A DNA stretch of 64,000 nt from Gordonia aichiensis NBRC 108223 (GCF_000332975.1 NZ_BANR01000003.1:248001-312000); one strand, 5' to 3'. Shown: positions 44,478 through 54,082, counted from the first letter of the stretch. Numbers and translations are program-made. The notes: generated by a model from the letters alone, not told the origin.

Positions 44478-45188
44478 TCAGCCGAGTTCCGGACGCACGC
44501 CGAGTGAGGCGCTCGTCTGGATGATCGCTTCCTCGAGCCGCCCGTGGTGCACACGGGCGGCGTCGAGGACGGCTGCGGTATCGCGCGCGGTGAAGGCTGC
44601 GAGTAGGTCGGCGTGGTCGGAGTTCAGCTTCTCCTGTGTGAGCGCGTCGACAGAACGCATCACCTGGAACGGTTCGGTGAGGTTCCACGTCGCGTCGAAC
44701 ATGTTGAGCAGACGCGGCATGCCGCATGGGGCGGTCAGCGTGGTGTGGAACCGCCGCGACACGTCGTGGAACGCTTTGCCGTCATTGAACTTCGTCGCGG
44801 TGAGCAGTTCGTGATGGAACTCGGTGGCCGCCGCGATCTGGGCGTCGGTGATCTTCTCGACCGAACGGGCGAGTGCCGCTTGTTCGAGCACTCCGCGCAC
44901 GAAGTAGATCTCCTTGAGCTCGTCGAGCGAGAGTTGACTGACGTGATACCCCGAGTTGCGCTGGTGGTCGACGAGTCCCTCGCCGACGAGTGTTTTCAAC
45001 GCTTCCCTCACCGGAATCGCGCTGACGCCGAAGGTGTCGGCGATGTCGGCGGGCATGATCTGCGTACCGGGAGGTGCGCCGCCCGACAGAATCAGTCGAC
45101 GCAACTCCTCGAGCACGTTGGCGCGGTCGTTGCCCGAGCGGGTCTCGGCCAGTTGGGCGAGCAGGCGGTTGGTCATGTTGCCGCTCAC
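44478..45188 (-). CDS. GntR-family (FCD) regulator coupled to the S9 peptidase
   Basis: A 236-residue FadR-type regulator. The winged helix is VLEELRRLILSGGAPPGTQIMPADIADTFGVSAIPVREALKTLVGEGLVDHQRNSGYHV; IPVREAL is typical of the VanR/FCD group. The FCD domain includes TEFHHELLTATKFNDGKAFHDVSRRFHTTL. GTG 45188 overlaps the peptidase stop (GTGA). It is therefore the third gene of an operon with the amidotransferase and peptidase, an unusual place for a regulator. Confidence 0.88.
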   Translation of the reverse strand: MSGNMTNRLLAQLAETRSGNDRANVLEELRRLILSGGAPPGTQIMPADIADTFGVSAIPVREALKTLVGEGLVDHQRNSGYHVSQLSLDELKEIYFVRGVLEQAALARSVEKITDAQIAAATEFHHELLTATKFNDGKAFHDVSRRFHTTLTAPCGMPRLLNMFDATWNLTEPFQVMRSVDALTQEKLNSDHADLLAAFTARDTAAVLDAARVHHGRLEEAIIQTSASLGVRPELG

Positions 45189-47239
45189 GGCGCCGTGTGC
45201 CCCTGTTTGCGTTCACGAACCTCTCGATGTGCCCTCGATGCCGAGGGGTGCCGCGTGATCCACTGCGCCACAGCCTCGGTGAGTCGCTGCTGATTATGGC
45301 GCTTGACGATCTCGTGCCCCTCGTCGTGGAACATCAACAGTTCGGCGATCCCCCCACGGGCGCGTAGCTCGTCGACCATCTGCTGCGACTCGCTGACCGG
45401 AACATTGGTGTCGTGGGCGCCGTGGACGACGAGCAGCGGTGCGGTGATGTCGTCGATGCGGTGGATGGGGGAGAGGTCGCGTAGGAGTTCGCGATCGGAT
45501 TCGGGGTGTCCGTACTTGGTGTATGCGGCTACGGCGATCCACGGTTCGGTGTTGCGGAAGAACGACTCGAGGTCGCTCATGCCGCAGATCGCGATACCGG
45601 CCGCGAACACCTCGGGGTGGAATGTCAACGCCGCCAACGTGAGATAGCCGCCGTAGGAGCGGCCCGACACGTAGAGGCGGTCCTTGTCGGCGATCTGCGA
45701 CGACACCAGGTGCGCCGCGCAGTCGGCGGCGTCGTCGATACCCGCGTAGCGCCCGTACCGGTCGTCGGCGTGCGAGAACAGACGCCCGTAACCCGACGAA
45801 CCGCGCACGTTGGGGGCGAAGACCGAGATCCCGGCGTCGACCAGCGGCCCGAACAGGAACTGGTAGTCGGGGCGTGTTTGCGCCTCCGGGCCGCCGTGGA
45901 AATACAACAGACACGGCGGCGGGCCGGCGTCGGAGTCGGAGTTCGCGGCGCGATACAGCCAGCCGGACAACGGCATCCCGTCGCGCGCGGAGAACTCACG
46001 ATATTCGGGCCGCAGTGCCGACGACGGTCCGCTGCCGGTGATGACGTCGTCGCGGATGGGCGTCACGGTGCTCGTCGGGGTGTGCACGAGGTGTACAAGC
46101 GGGGAGTGCTGCGGACATGAGACCGTCAGCGCCACGATCGTGCCCGCCGCGCTGATCGACAGATCCGACGCGACGTCGCCGGGCAGCGGGATGGGGTCGT
46201 GCAGAGTCTGATCCGGCAGTGTGAGGATCTGCAGTTCGCTGCGCCCACCGACATTCCAGAGCATCGCGACCGTCGATTGATCGTTGCTGACGGCGAACTC
46301 GTCGAGCCCGGCACCCGCGCGCTGCGCGAGGACCCGGAATCGCTTACCTGTCTTGGAGACCTCGACGCCGAGCAGACGCGGGAACTTGGCGTCGAAGTCA
46401 CTCGTCACCAGGGCCTGCACGCTGTCGAGGTCGCGGTGGGAATCCTGCGGGGGGCCGACGAACACGAGTGACGGGTGATCGAATCCCTGGTCGAGGATGT
46501 AGCCCTGGTCGGTCACCGAGCCGGGGTCGTTGGGCAGGATCGTCGACATCTCCATCTCATCGGAGTCGGCGTCGGTGTCGGGGTCTCGCCGCCGTAGCAG
46601 CAGCATGTCGCGGTAGCCGCGCGGGCCGACGCGCAGCAGTGCCGCACCCTTCCACGAGTCGATCAGTGCGCCGCCGACCCGGACGTCGAGGATCTCGGTG
46701 GCTCCCGTACCGGGATGTGCGCGAACCGAATACGCCGTGCCGTCGGGGGTCGTCGCAGTGATGAGCACCCAGTCGGTGTCCCATCCGACAAGTGAGACCG
46801 TGCCGAACGAGCGTCGCGAGCCGAGTGTCGCCCGATTGGACCAATCGGACTCGGTCTCCTGGCGATTGCTTCCGATGCGGTGTGATCGGTTGTCGTCGGG
46901 ATCCGTGGTGACGACCCAGACCTGGTGATGCTCACCGCCACTCGGTGCCAGCTCCACGGCGAGCCACTCGCCGTCCATGGAATGGACGAGCTTGCGGACG
47001 GGTCCGGTGGCGGGAACACTGACCCAGCGCAGCTCGCCGACTCCCTCCGGCGACAACACGCGCTGAGCCGCTCGCGGATAACCAGCGCCGTCGTCGACGA
47101 TGTAGGCGAATGCCCTGCCGTCCGGCGAGACCGACGGACCATACGTGTGCCAACCGCGGTCGTCGAAATTGACGAGCGGCGTCTCCTCGGTGACCTCATT
47201 GCTCGACAGGGCTGTGTCGGTGATGTCGTCCGCGCTCAC
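45185..47239 (-). CDS. S9 family (prolyl oligopeptidase/acylaminoacyl-type) peptidase
   Basis: A 684-residue cytoplasmic serine peptidase with no signal peptide. Residues about 30-420 form a beta-propeller-like domain (SVSPDGRAFAYIV, SMDGEWLAVEL, ATLGSRRSFGTVSLVGWDTDWVLI). The catalytic domain has FHGGPEAQTRPDYQFLF, the nucleophile elbow SGRSYGGYLT, Asp in VHGAHDTNVPVSESQQM and His in FHDEGHEIVK. GTG 47239 overlaps the amidotransferase stop (GTGA); the much longer frame upstream is a shadow. Coupling to a peptide-amide forming enzyme suggests it cleaves the product or its relatives. Confidence 0.9.
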   Translation of the reverse strand: MSADDITDTALSSNEVTEETPLVNFDDRGWHTYGPSVSPDGRAFAYIVDDGAGYPRAAQRVLSPEGVGELRWVSVPATGPVRKLVHSMDGEWLAVELAPSGGEHHQVWVVTTDPDDNRSHRIGSNRQETESDWSNRATLGSRRSFGTVSLVGWDTDWVLITATTPDGTAYSVRAHPGTGATEILDVRVGGALIDSWKGAALLRVGPRGYRDMLLLRRRDPDTDADSDEMEMSTILPNDPGSVTDQGYILDQGFDHPSLVFVGPPQDSHRDLDSVQALVTSDFDAKFPRLLGVEVSKTGKRFRVLAQRAGAGLDEFAVSNDQSTVAMLWNVGGRSELQILTLPDQTLHDPIPLPGDVASDLSISAAGTIVALTVSCPQHSPLVHLVHTPTSTVTPIRDDVITGSGPSSALRPEYREFSARDGMPLSGWLYRAANSDSDAGPPPCLLYFHGGPEAQTRPDYQFLFGPLVDAGISVFAPNVRGSSGYGRLFSHADDRYGRYAGIDDAADCAAHLVSSQIADKDRLYVSGRSYGGYLTLAALTFHPEVFAAGIAICGMSDLESFFRNTEPWIAVAAYTKYGHPESDRELLRDLSPIHRIDDITAPLLVVHGAHDTNVPVSESQQMVDELRARGGIAELLMFHDEGHEIVKRHNQQRLTEAVAQWITRHPSASRAHREVRERKQGHTAP

Positions 47240-49038
47240 CGTGCCGTGATGTCTTCCATTGTCTGCAACCACATCTCGAGTACTGCGAGCTGCCACAACT
47301 CGTTGGAATCCAGGGTGGTGCGGGTGCCATTGGGGTCGGCGAAGAGGCGGTCGAGGGTCTCGGGTCGGTACAGGGCACGGTCTTTCGCCGACTGCGCGCG
47401 CAGGGTATCGGTGACCAGATCGAGCACTCCGCCCTCGAGGTGCCGGATACCAGGGACAGGGAAGTATCCCTTGGTCCGGTCGATCACCGCCGCGGGCAAC
47501 AGCTTTCGGGATGCCTCTTTCAGCACGCCCTTGCCGCTCGGGTTCAGCTTCAGATCGGGCGGACACGTGGCCGCGAGTTCGACGAACTGATGGTCAAGGA
47601 ACGGCACACGCGCTTCGAGTCCCCACGCCATCGTCATGGTGTCGACACGCTTGACCGGATCGTCGACGAGCATGACCGTGGTGTCGAGACGCAGCGCGGC
47701 GTCGACCGCCGAGTCGGCGCCCGGTGCGGACTGGTGCGCGAGGGCGAATTCCCAACTGGGGTCGTAGTCACTGTCGCCGAGGAGGTACTGATCGTTGAGG
47801 AGTGCGCCGATGGCGGCATGCGAGCGGTCGAAGAAGACCTCGCGGTAGGCCTTGGTGGTCTCCTCGCGCGCGATGCCCTGCAACGGCGGATACCAGGAAT
47901 AGCCACCGAGGATCTCGTCGGCGCCCTGCCCGGATTGCACGACCTTGATGGACTTGCTGACCTCCTGAGAAAGCAGGTAGAACGCGACGCAGTCGTGGCT
48001 GATCATCGGCTCACTCATCGCCGCGATCGTGTCCGGCACCGCGGGCAGGAGGCGATCGGTGCCGATGTGGATCTTGTGATGGTCGGTGGCGAAGGTGTCG
48101 GCGATCAGGTCCGAGTAGGCGTACTCGTCTCCCGATTCGCCACCAGCGGAATCGAATCCGATGCTGAAGGTGGCGAGATCCTGCTGACCCTGCTCGGCGA
48201 GCAACGCAACGACCAACGAGGAGTCGATACCGCCTGAGAGCAGCACGCCGACCGGGACGTCGGCGACCATGCGGCGTCGGACAGAGGTGCGCAGTGAGTC
48301 CATCAATTCGTCCTGCCAGCGCACCGCATCCCAGTCCGCGCGGCTGGGGTCGGGTGCGAAAACCGGCTCCCAGTAATGACGTTCGGTGCTGCGGCCGTCG
48401 GGATGGATCACGCGGACCGTGGCCGGCGGCAGCTTGCGGACACCGTTGTAGATGGTGTGCGGCGCCGGGACCACCGCGTGGAAGCTGAAGTAGTGGTGCA
48501 GCGCAACGCGATCGAGGGAGGTGTCGACGTCACCGGCGCGCAGCAGTGCCTGCAACGACGACGCGAAGCGCAGACGTCCCGGAGTCTCCGACAGGTAGAG
48601 CGGTTTGATGCCGAGCCGGTCGCGCGCGAGCGTGACCACACCCGAGTCGGTGTCGACGACAGCGAAGGCGAACATTCCGATCAGATGATCCACGCAGTCG
48701 GTACCCCACGCATGGAACGCCTTGATGATCACCTCGCTGTCGGCATGGGAGAAGAAGCGGTAGCCCCGGCCCTCGAGTTCGCTGCGCAATTCCTTGTAGT
48801 TGTAGATGCAGCCGTTGAACACCATTGCGAGGCCCAGTTCGGAATCGACCATCGGCTGCGCGCCGCGTTCGGAGAGGTCGATGATCTTGAGCCGTCGATG
48901 GCCGAGGGCCACGGAGCCCTTGACGAACAGTCCGGAACCGTCGGGACCACGACGGGTCATCGAGCAGGTCATGGTGTCGACGGCCGAGGCGTCGGGCGCC
49001 GAACCATCGAACCGGATTTCACCGCAGATGCCACACAT
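47236..49038 (-). CDS. Asparagine-synthetase-type amidotransferase (N-acetylglutaminylglutamine amide type)
   Basis: A 600-residue glutamine-dependent amidotransferase. Cys2 (MCGICGEI) is the glutaminase nucleophile, with RRGPDGSG, GHRRLKIIDLSERGAQPM and FNGCIYNYKELR in the class II domain. The synthetase domain has the PP-loop LLSGGIDSSLVVALL and SGQGADEILGGYSWYPP. The N-terminal wording is closer to what I recall of AsnO-type enzymes making the osmolyte N-acetylglutaminylglutamine amide than to AsnB, but the usual synthetase partner is absent here. GAGAGGAC precedes the ATG. It is first in an operon with the S9 peptidase and a GntR. Confidence 0.85.
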   Translation of the reverse strand: MCGICGEIRFDGSAPDASAVDTMTCSMTRRGPDGSGLFVKGSVALGHRRLKIIDLSERGAQPMVDSELGLAMVFNGCIYNYKELRSELEGRGYRFFSHADSEVIIKAFHAWGTDCVDHLIGMFAFAVVDTDSGVVTLARDRLGIKPLYLSETPGRLRFASSLQALLRAGDVDTSLDRVALHHYFSFHAVVPAPHTIYNGVRKLPPATVRVIHPDGRSTERHYWEPVFAPDPSRADWDAVRWQDELMDSLRTSVRRRMVADVPVGVLLSGGIDSSLVVALLAEQGQQDLATFSIGFDSAGGESGDEYAYSDLIADTFATDHHKIHIGTDRLLPAVPDTIAAMSEPMISHDCVAFYLLSQEVSKSIKVVQSGQGADEILGGYSWYPPLQGIAREETTKAYREVFFDRSHAAIGALLNDQYLLGDSDYDPSWEFALAHQSAPGADSAVDAALRLDTTVMLVDDPVKRVDTMTMAWGLEARVPFLDHQFVELAATCPPDLKLNPSGKGVLKEASRKLLPAAVIDRTKGYFPVPGIRHLEGGVLDLVTDTLRAQSAKDRALYRPETLDRLFADPNGTRTTLDSNELWQLAVLEMWLQTMEDITAR

Positions 49039-49119
49039 GTAGGTCAGTCCTCTCGGTTGCTTGACGTGTCCAAGCCTATGAGTTTCGCAACGGCCCGGCA
49101 GGGCGAGCGGTGGTGCAGG

Positions 49120-49629
49120 TCACGAGGTCAGCGTCACCCACGTCGTGATCTCGCAGTGCACGACTTCAACACCGCGCGTGTCGGTGATGGCGATCGAGAC
49201 CACGACGTCGCGGCCGCTGTCGATGGCGGCGAAGTCCACGGGTTCGGCAAGCGTCGCAACGGCGGTCAGTCGCGTCGTCGCCTTCGTCAGATACGACGCC
49301 GTCATGCCCTTGGGGATCCAGCGGTGTGTCGTCGGTGTCGTCGCCTCCATCAGCATGCCCATCGCGACCTCGGCGAGATTGCAGGCTGCGATCGCGTGGA
49401 AGGTGTGGATGTGGTTGTACACGCCGAACCACTTGGGGGCGCTCACCCGACACAGGCCCGGCTGCATCTGTTCGACGTAGGGGAGGATGGTGCCGAAATA
49501 GGGCACCCGCACGGACATACCCAGCGAGAACAGTGTTCTTCCCAGCACGTTGTCGGGGAGCCTGCGTCGCAGGGCGTACGTCGGTGAGGACGAGTGGGTC
49601 GGCGAAGGTGACGATTCGGCGTCGGACAT
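49120..49629 (-). CDS. DUF4442 hotdog-fold thioesterase-like protein
   Basis: A 169-residue cytoplasmic protein with hotdog-fold features: NHIHTFHAIAACNLAEVAMGMLMEATTP and GMTASYLTKATTRLTAVATL, as in DUF4442 proteins related to PaaI/YiiD thioesterases. The fold suggests acyl-CoA hydrolysis or binding, but the catalytic residue is not certain. ATG 49629 was chosen because the frame upstream overlaps the divergent carrier gene and is not conserved-looking. The substrate is unknown. Confidence 0.75.
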   Translation of the reverse strand: MSDAESSPSPTHSSSPTYALRRRLPDNVLGRTLFSLGMSVRVPYFGTILPYVEQMQPGLCRVSAPKWFGVYNHIHTFHAIAACNLAEVAMGMLMEATTPTTHRWIPKGMTASYLTKATTRLTAVATLAEPVDFAAIDSGRDVVVSIAITDTRGVEVVHCEITTWVTLTS

Positions 49630-49665
49630 TGCCCGGATGCTACCCGGACGAGGAACCTTGATGAG

Positions 49666-51201
49666 GTGACACCTCCTTCGGAGAAGGACCCACAGCCCGC
49701 CGACCCGCAGGCCCACACCGACAACAGCGACACGCCCGACGCCTCGCCTACCGGCACCGACAGCGATCACCACGACCACCCGCACCATGTCCACTTCAGC
49801 CCGTTGTGGTGGCGCGGAGGTATCCCCCTGATCGTCGGCGTGATCATCTATGTCATCCCGGCTCCCGACGGCGTCGACCCCAACGGCATGCACATGCTGG
49901 GGATCTTCGTCGCGACGATCCTCGGGTTGATCCTGCAGCCCCTGCCGACGGGATCGGTGGCGATCATCGGGGTCGCGCTGGCGATGGTCACGAAAACCAT
50001 GTCACCCAAAGAGGCGCTCGCCGGCTTCTCGAACACGACCATCTGGCTGATCGTGGCATCGTTCTTCATCGCCGAGGCGTTCATCGTGACGGGTCTCGGG
50101 CGCCGGGTCGCGCTGATCTTCGTGCGGGCCATCGGCAAATCGAGTCTCGGCCTGGCCTACGGGATGGGCCTCGCCGATCTCATCCTCGCGCCCGCGACGC
50201 CGTCGAACACCGCACGCGCAGGCGGTGTGATCTACCCGATCGTGCGATCACTCGCCGAACTGGTCGACTCGACACCGACAACCGACGCCTCGCGGCGCAA
50301 ACTGGGCGCCTACCTGATGCTGACCGCCCTGCAGGTCAACGTCGTCACGTCGGCCATGTTCCTCACCGCGATGGCAGGCAATCCGCTGGCGCAGGAGGCC
50401 GCGGAGAAGATGCGCATCGAGATCACCTGGGGCAACTGGGCACTCGCGGCGATCGTCCCCGGTCTGGTCAGTCTCGTCGCTACTCCGTGGGTGATGTCGA
50501 AGATCTACGCGCCAACACTCAAGAAGACTCCCGAGGCGCCTGCCCTCGCCCGCGACGAACTGAAGAAGAGCGGTTCGATGACGCGCAACGAGTGGATTCT
50601 GGCGGCGACGTTCGTGCTGCTCCTCGTCCTGTGGTGTCTGGGCAAACAGCTCAACGTCGACGCGACGACCACCGCCTTCGCAGGCATCGCGATACTGCTC
50701 GTCACCGGGGTGCTGACGTGGAAGGATCTCGTCACCGACACCGGTGCGTGGCAGACGCTGATCTTCTTCGGTGTGCTCGTCGCGATGGCCGACGAACTGC
50801 GCAAACTCAAGGTCATCGACTGGGTGGGCGACAAGGTGGCCTCCAGTGTCGACGGTCTGCCGTGGATCGTGGCGTTCGCGATTCTCACGCTCGTGTACTT
50901 CTACGTGCACTATCTGTTCGCATCGAACACCGCGCAGATCGTCGCGATGTACGCGGTGTTCCTCGGTGCCGCCGTGGCGACTGGTGCGCCACCACTGTTC
51001 AGCGCGCTGGTGTTCGGTTTCATCGGCAGCCTCTTCGGCGGCCTCGCCCACTACTCGTCGGGACCAGCGGGCGTCATGTACGGGTCGGGATACATCAAGA
51101 CCAGCGAGTGGTTCCGGGTCGGCTTCCTGATGTCGGTGGTCAACATCATCATCTGGACCGCCATCGGCGCGCCGTGGATGAAGCTGATCGGGATCTGGTG
51201 A
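49666..51201 (+). CDS. DASS-family (SLC13-like) dicarboxylate transporter
   Basis: A 511-residue symporter of the divalent-anion:sodium family, resembling 2-oxoglutarate/malate translocators. A His/Asp-rich N-terminal tail (about 1-45, DSDHHDHPHHVH) precedes about 12 helices. The substrate motifs are APATPSNTARAGGVIYPI in the first half and LFASNTAQIVAMYAVF in the second, matching the SNT signatures. GGLAHYSSGPAGVMYGSGYI is typical. GTG 49666 is preceded by GAGGA about 11 nt away. It converges on the succinate dehydrogenase genes and may import their substrate. Confidence 0.9.
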   Translation: MTPPSEKDPQPADPQAHTDNSDTPDASPTGTDSDHHDHPHHVHFSPLWWRGGIPLIVGVIIYVIPAPDGVDPNGMHMLGIFVATILGLILQPLPTGSVAIIGVALAMVTKTMSPKEALAGFSNTTIWLIVASFFIAEAFIVTGLGRRVALIFVRAIGKSSLGLAYGMGLADLILAPATPSNTARAGGVIYPIVRSLAELVDSTPTTDASRRKLGAYLMLTALQVNVVTSAMFLTAMAGNPLAQEAAEKMRIEITWGNWALAAIVPGLVSLVATPWVMSKIYAPTLKKTPEAPALARDELKKSGSMTRNEWILAATFVLLLVLWCLGKQLNVDATTTAFAGIAILLVTGVLTWKDLVTDTGAWQTLIFFGVLVAMADELRKLKVIDWVGDKVASSVDGLPWIVAFAILTLVYFYVHYLFASNTAQIVAMYAVFLGAAVATGAPPLFSALVFGFIGSLFGGLAHYSSGPAGVMYGSGYIKTSEWFRVGFLMSVVNIIIWTAIGAPWMKLIGIW

Positions 51202-51221
51202 GGCGGATTCGACGCGGGCTG

Positions 51222-51321
51222 TTCAGTCCGCCTTGCGGCTCGAGTATTCAATCCGCCTTGCGGCTCGGATATTCAGTCCGCCTTGCGGCTCGGATATTCA
51301 GTCCGCCTTGCGGCGGAAGCC
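51222..51321. repeat. 25-bp tandem repeats copying the 3' end of sdhB
   Basis: Units at 51222-51246, 51247-51271 and 51272-51296 read TTCA(G/A)TCCGCCTTGCGGCTC plus 5 nt. A fourth, partial unit (51297-51315) is the actual end of sdhB. On the reverse strand each unit reads CCGCAAGGCGGA(C/T)TGA, the last codons and stop of sdhB. Each can fold a tiny CCGC-AAG-GCGG hairpin. Confidence 0.88.
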
Positions 51322-52047
51322 GAATCGTAGGGCCTCGCGGTTGACGCCTGCCACCGCGTCGAGCGGGATGCCCGCCGGGCAGACGTCGGCGCATTCGCCA
51401 TAGGTGGAGCACGGGCCGAAGTCCTGCTCCATCTGTCCGGTGATGGCGTGGGCGCGCCGACCGCGTTCCTTCTTGCTCTGCGTCAGAGCCGCGAGGTGGA
51501 GCAGCTTGGCGCCCGCGAACAGGTGGGCCGCGCCGTTCGGGCAGGCGGCGACGCACGCCCCGCACCCGATGCACGCCGCGTAGTCGAGGGCTTTCTCGCT
51601 GGTGTCCTTGTCGACGAGTTCGGCATCGGCGTCGGGGGCCTGGCCTGCGGCGACGGCGACGTGGCCGCCCGCCTCGATGACCCTGTCGAGCGCGGAACGG
51701 TCGACGACGAGATCGCGCACCACGGGAAAGCTGTTGGCGCGCAACGGTTCGAGCTTGAGATGTGAGACTCCGTCGAAGTGTCGCAGGTGTTGTCTGCACG
51801 ACGGCGTGTTCGGTGTCGGGCCGTGCGGGCGGCCGTTCACCATCATCCCGCACGCGCCGCAGACACCCTCGCGGCAGTCGGAGTCGAATGCAATCGGCGA
51901 TTCGCCTTGGTCGACGAGGTGGTCGTTGAGGCGATCGAGAACGTCGAGAAGCGACATCTCGGCGGTGGCGTCGTCGATCACGTAGGTCTCGAAGCGACCG
52001 TCGGCGTCGGCGTCGGCCTGCCGCCAGGCTTCGATGGTGAGCTTCAT
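51298..52047 (-). CDS. sdhB: Succinate dehydrogenase iron-sulfur subunit (Sdh1-type)
   Basis: A 249-residue subunit carrying electrons from the flavoprotein to the membrane anchor. The [2Fe-2S] ligands are in CREGVCGACGMMVNG and the later SCRQH. The [4Fe-4S]/[3Fe-4S] sites are in CIGCGACVAACPNG and CSTYGECADVCPAGI. The order SdhC-SdhA-SdhB and sequence type match the Rv0247c-Rv0249c (Sdh1) locus of M. tuberculosis. It starts 18 nt after sdhA. Its last codons and stop are repeated three more times downstream. Confidence 0.95.
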   Translation of the reverse strand: MKLTIEAWRQADADADGRFETYVIDDATAEMSLLDVLDRLNDHLVDQGESPIAFDSDCREGVCGACGMMVNGRPHGPTPNTPSCRQHLRHFDGVSHLKLEPLRANSFPVVRDLVVDRSALDRVIEAGGHVAVAAGQAPDADAELVDKDTSEKALDYAACIGCGACVAACPNGAAHLFAGAKLLHLAALTQSKKERGRRAHAITGQMEQDFGPCSTYGECADVCPAGIPLDAVAGVNREALRFGFRRKAD

Positions 52048-52065
52048 GGCGTCACTCCTCGACTG

Positions 52066-54081
52066 TCACTTGTAGTTTCGTGTCTGCAACGGCACCGCGG
52101 TGAAGGTGAGTGGCTCGCGGTGACGTATCTGCTCGCCGCTCGGCGTCGTTTCCCACGCCGATGCGAACGTCCAGTGTTCGTCATCACGTAGGGCCTCGCC
52201 CTGCGCGGTCTGGTGTTCGACGCGGAAGTGGGCGCCACACGATTCGTCGCGGTCGAGGGCGTCGAGGCACATCACCTCGGCGAGTTCCATGAAGTCGGCG
52301 ACGCGGCCTGCGCGTTCGAGTTCCTGGTTGAACTGCGCGCCGCTTCCGACGACCCGCACGTCCGACCAGTATTCGTCCCGCAGTTCGCGGACCTCGCCGA
52401 GCGCGGTGGTCAACGACTCCGCGCTGCGCATGACCCCGCATCCGCGATAGAGGATCTCGCCGAGTCTGCGGTGGAAGCGGTCGGGTCCGGTGGTGCCGTC
52501 GACGGCGATCAGACGGGAGATGCGGTCGCGCACCGATGTCACGGCCTCCCCGACAGCCTCGTGATCGAGCGGCAGCGGTGCCTCACCGAGGAGAGGCGCA
52601 AGGTAATTCGGCACCGAATAGGGGAGCGTGAACCAGCCGTCGACACAGGCCGACAACAGCGAGTTCGCGCCGAGACGATTGGCGCCGTGATAGCCCCAGC
52701 CGACCTCTCCGCCGACGAACAGTCCGGGGATCGAGGACATCTGGTCGAAATCCGACCACAACCCGCCCATGGTGAAGTGCGCTGCGGGAGCGATGCGCAT
52801 CGGAACCTCGTACGGGTCTTCGCCGGTCGCGTCGTGGTACATCGAGAACAGGTTGCCGTAGCGCTCGGCAATCGTCGCTCTGCCAAGGCGGGCGAGGGCA
52901 TCGGCGAAATCGAGATAGACGCTGTTGTGCAGCGGTCCGACGCCATGCCCGCTGTTGATCTCGGTGACGGCCGCCCGCGAGGCGACGTCGCGCGGGGTGA
53001 GGTTGCCGTAGGCGGGGTAGCGACGCTCGAGGTAATAGTCGCGCTCGGCGTCGGGGATGTCGCCTGGAGCGCGGTCGTCGTGTCCTTTCTTCGGCACCCA
53101 GATACGGCCGTCGTTGCGCAGGGATTCACTCATGAGCGTCGTCTTGGACTGCCACTCGGCACTGACCGGCAGCGCGGTCGGGTGGAACTGGATGAACGAC
53201 GGCGAGGCCAGGAGCGCTCCGCGACGATGTGCCCGCCACGACGCCGTCGCGTTGCAATTGCGCGCGAGCGTCGACTGGAAGTACACGGTCCCGTAGCCGC
53301 CGGTCGCGAGCACGACGGCGTGGGCGGTCTCCGCGGTGATCTCCCCGGTGATCAGGTCGCGGACGACGACGCCCTGCGCCCGACCGTCGGCGACGATGAG
53401 GTCGAGCATCTCCTGCCGCGTGTGCAGCGTGACGGTCCCGGCGGACACCTGGCGCAGCAGTGCCTGCGACGCCGCGACCTGCAACTGCTGGCCCGTCTGG
53501 CCGCGCGTGTAATAGGTGCGCGAGACCTGCACGCCACCGAAGCTACGGGTGGCCAGCGACCCGCCGTACTCGCGGGCGAACGGGGCACCGATCGCATTGA
53601 GATGGTCGATGACGCGCACCGACTCCTCTGCGAGACGGAATGCGTCTGCCTCGCGGCCACGGAAGTCGCCACCCTTGACGGTGTCGACGACGAATCGGTG
53701 CAGCGAATCGTTGTCGACCTTGCGTGCGCGTGCCGCGTTGATGCCGCCCTGCGCGGCGACGCTGTGTGCGCGGCGCGGGGCGTCGTGAAAGGTGTAGGAC
53801 GACACGTTGTAGCCGAGCTCGCCGAGTGCCGCGGCGCACCCGGCGCCTGCCAGTCCTGTTCCGACCACGATCACGGTGAACTTACGCCGGTTGAGTGGTC
53901 CGACGAGTTTGTAGGCGTCGCGCCGACGTTGCCAGGCCGTCGCGGGATCGCCGTCGGGCACACCGGAGGTGAGGTCGATACCGATGCTGCGCAGTGCGTC
54001 GATGTCGGGGGACGAGCTGCGTCCAGCGGACTCGGCCGGCCTCACGTCGGGTGTTGTGGTGTCGGGTGCCGTGCGTCTCAT
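52066..54081 (-). CDS. sdhA: Succinate dehydrogenase flavoprotein subunit (Sdh1-type)
   Basis: A 671-residue flavoprotein oxidising succinate to fumarate. FAD binding: VIVVGTGLAGAGCAAALGE at about 71-89. His106 in RRAHSVAAQGGINAA is the covalent FAD attachment site. Active-site segments include FIQFHPTALP, the Arg in RGDIP-like DDRAPGDIPDAERDYYLE, and VGGEVGWGYHGANRLGANSLL. A non-conserved N-terminal 45 residues precede the domain. The ATG lies one base after the sdhC stop (TGACATG). Confidence 0.95.
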   Translation of the reverse strand: MRRTAPDTTTPDVRPAESAGRSSSPDIDALRSIGIDLTSGVPDGDPATAWQRRRDAYKLVGPLNRRKFTVIVVGTGLAGAGCAAALGELGYNVSSYTFHDAPRRAHSVAAQGGINAARARKVDNDSLHRFVVDTVKGGDFRGREADAFRLAEESVRVIDHLNAIGAPFAREYGGSLATRSFGGVQVSRTYYTRGQTGQQLQVAASQALLRQVSAGTVTLHTRQEMLDLIVADGRAQGVVVRDLITGEITAETAHAVVLATGGYGTVYFQSTLARNCNATASWRAHRRGALLASPSFIQFHPTALPVSAEWQSKTTLMSESLRNDGRIWVPKKGHDDRAPGDIPDAERDYYLERRYPAYGNLTPRDVASRAAVTEINSGHGVGPLHNSVYLDFADALARLGRATIAERYGNLFSMYHDATGEDPYEVPMRIAPAAHFTMGGLWSDFDQMSSIPGLFVGGEVGWGYHGANRLGANSLLSACVDGWFTLPYSVPNYLAPLLGEAPLPLDHEAVGEAVTSVRDRISRLIAVDGTTGPDRFHRRLGEILYRGCGVMRSAESLTTALGEVRELRDEYWSDVRVVGSGAQFNQELERAGRVADFMELAEVMCLDALDRDESCGAHFRVEHQTAQGEALRDDEHWTFASAWETTPSGEQIRHREPLTFTAVPLQTRNYK

Positions 54082-54082
54082 G

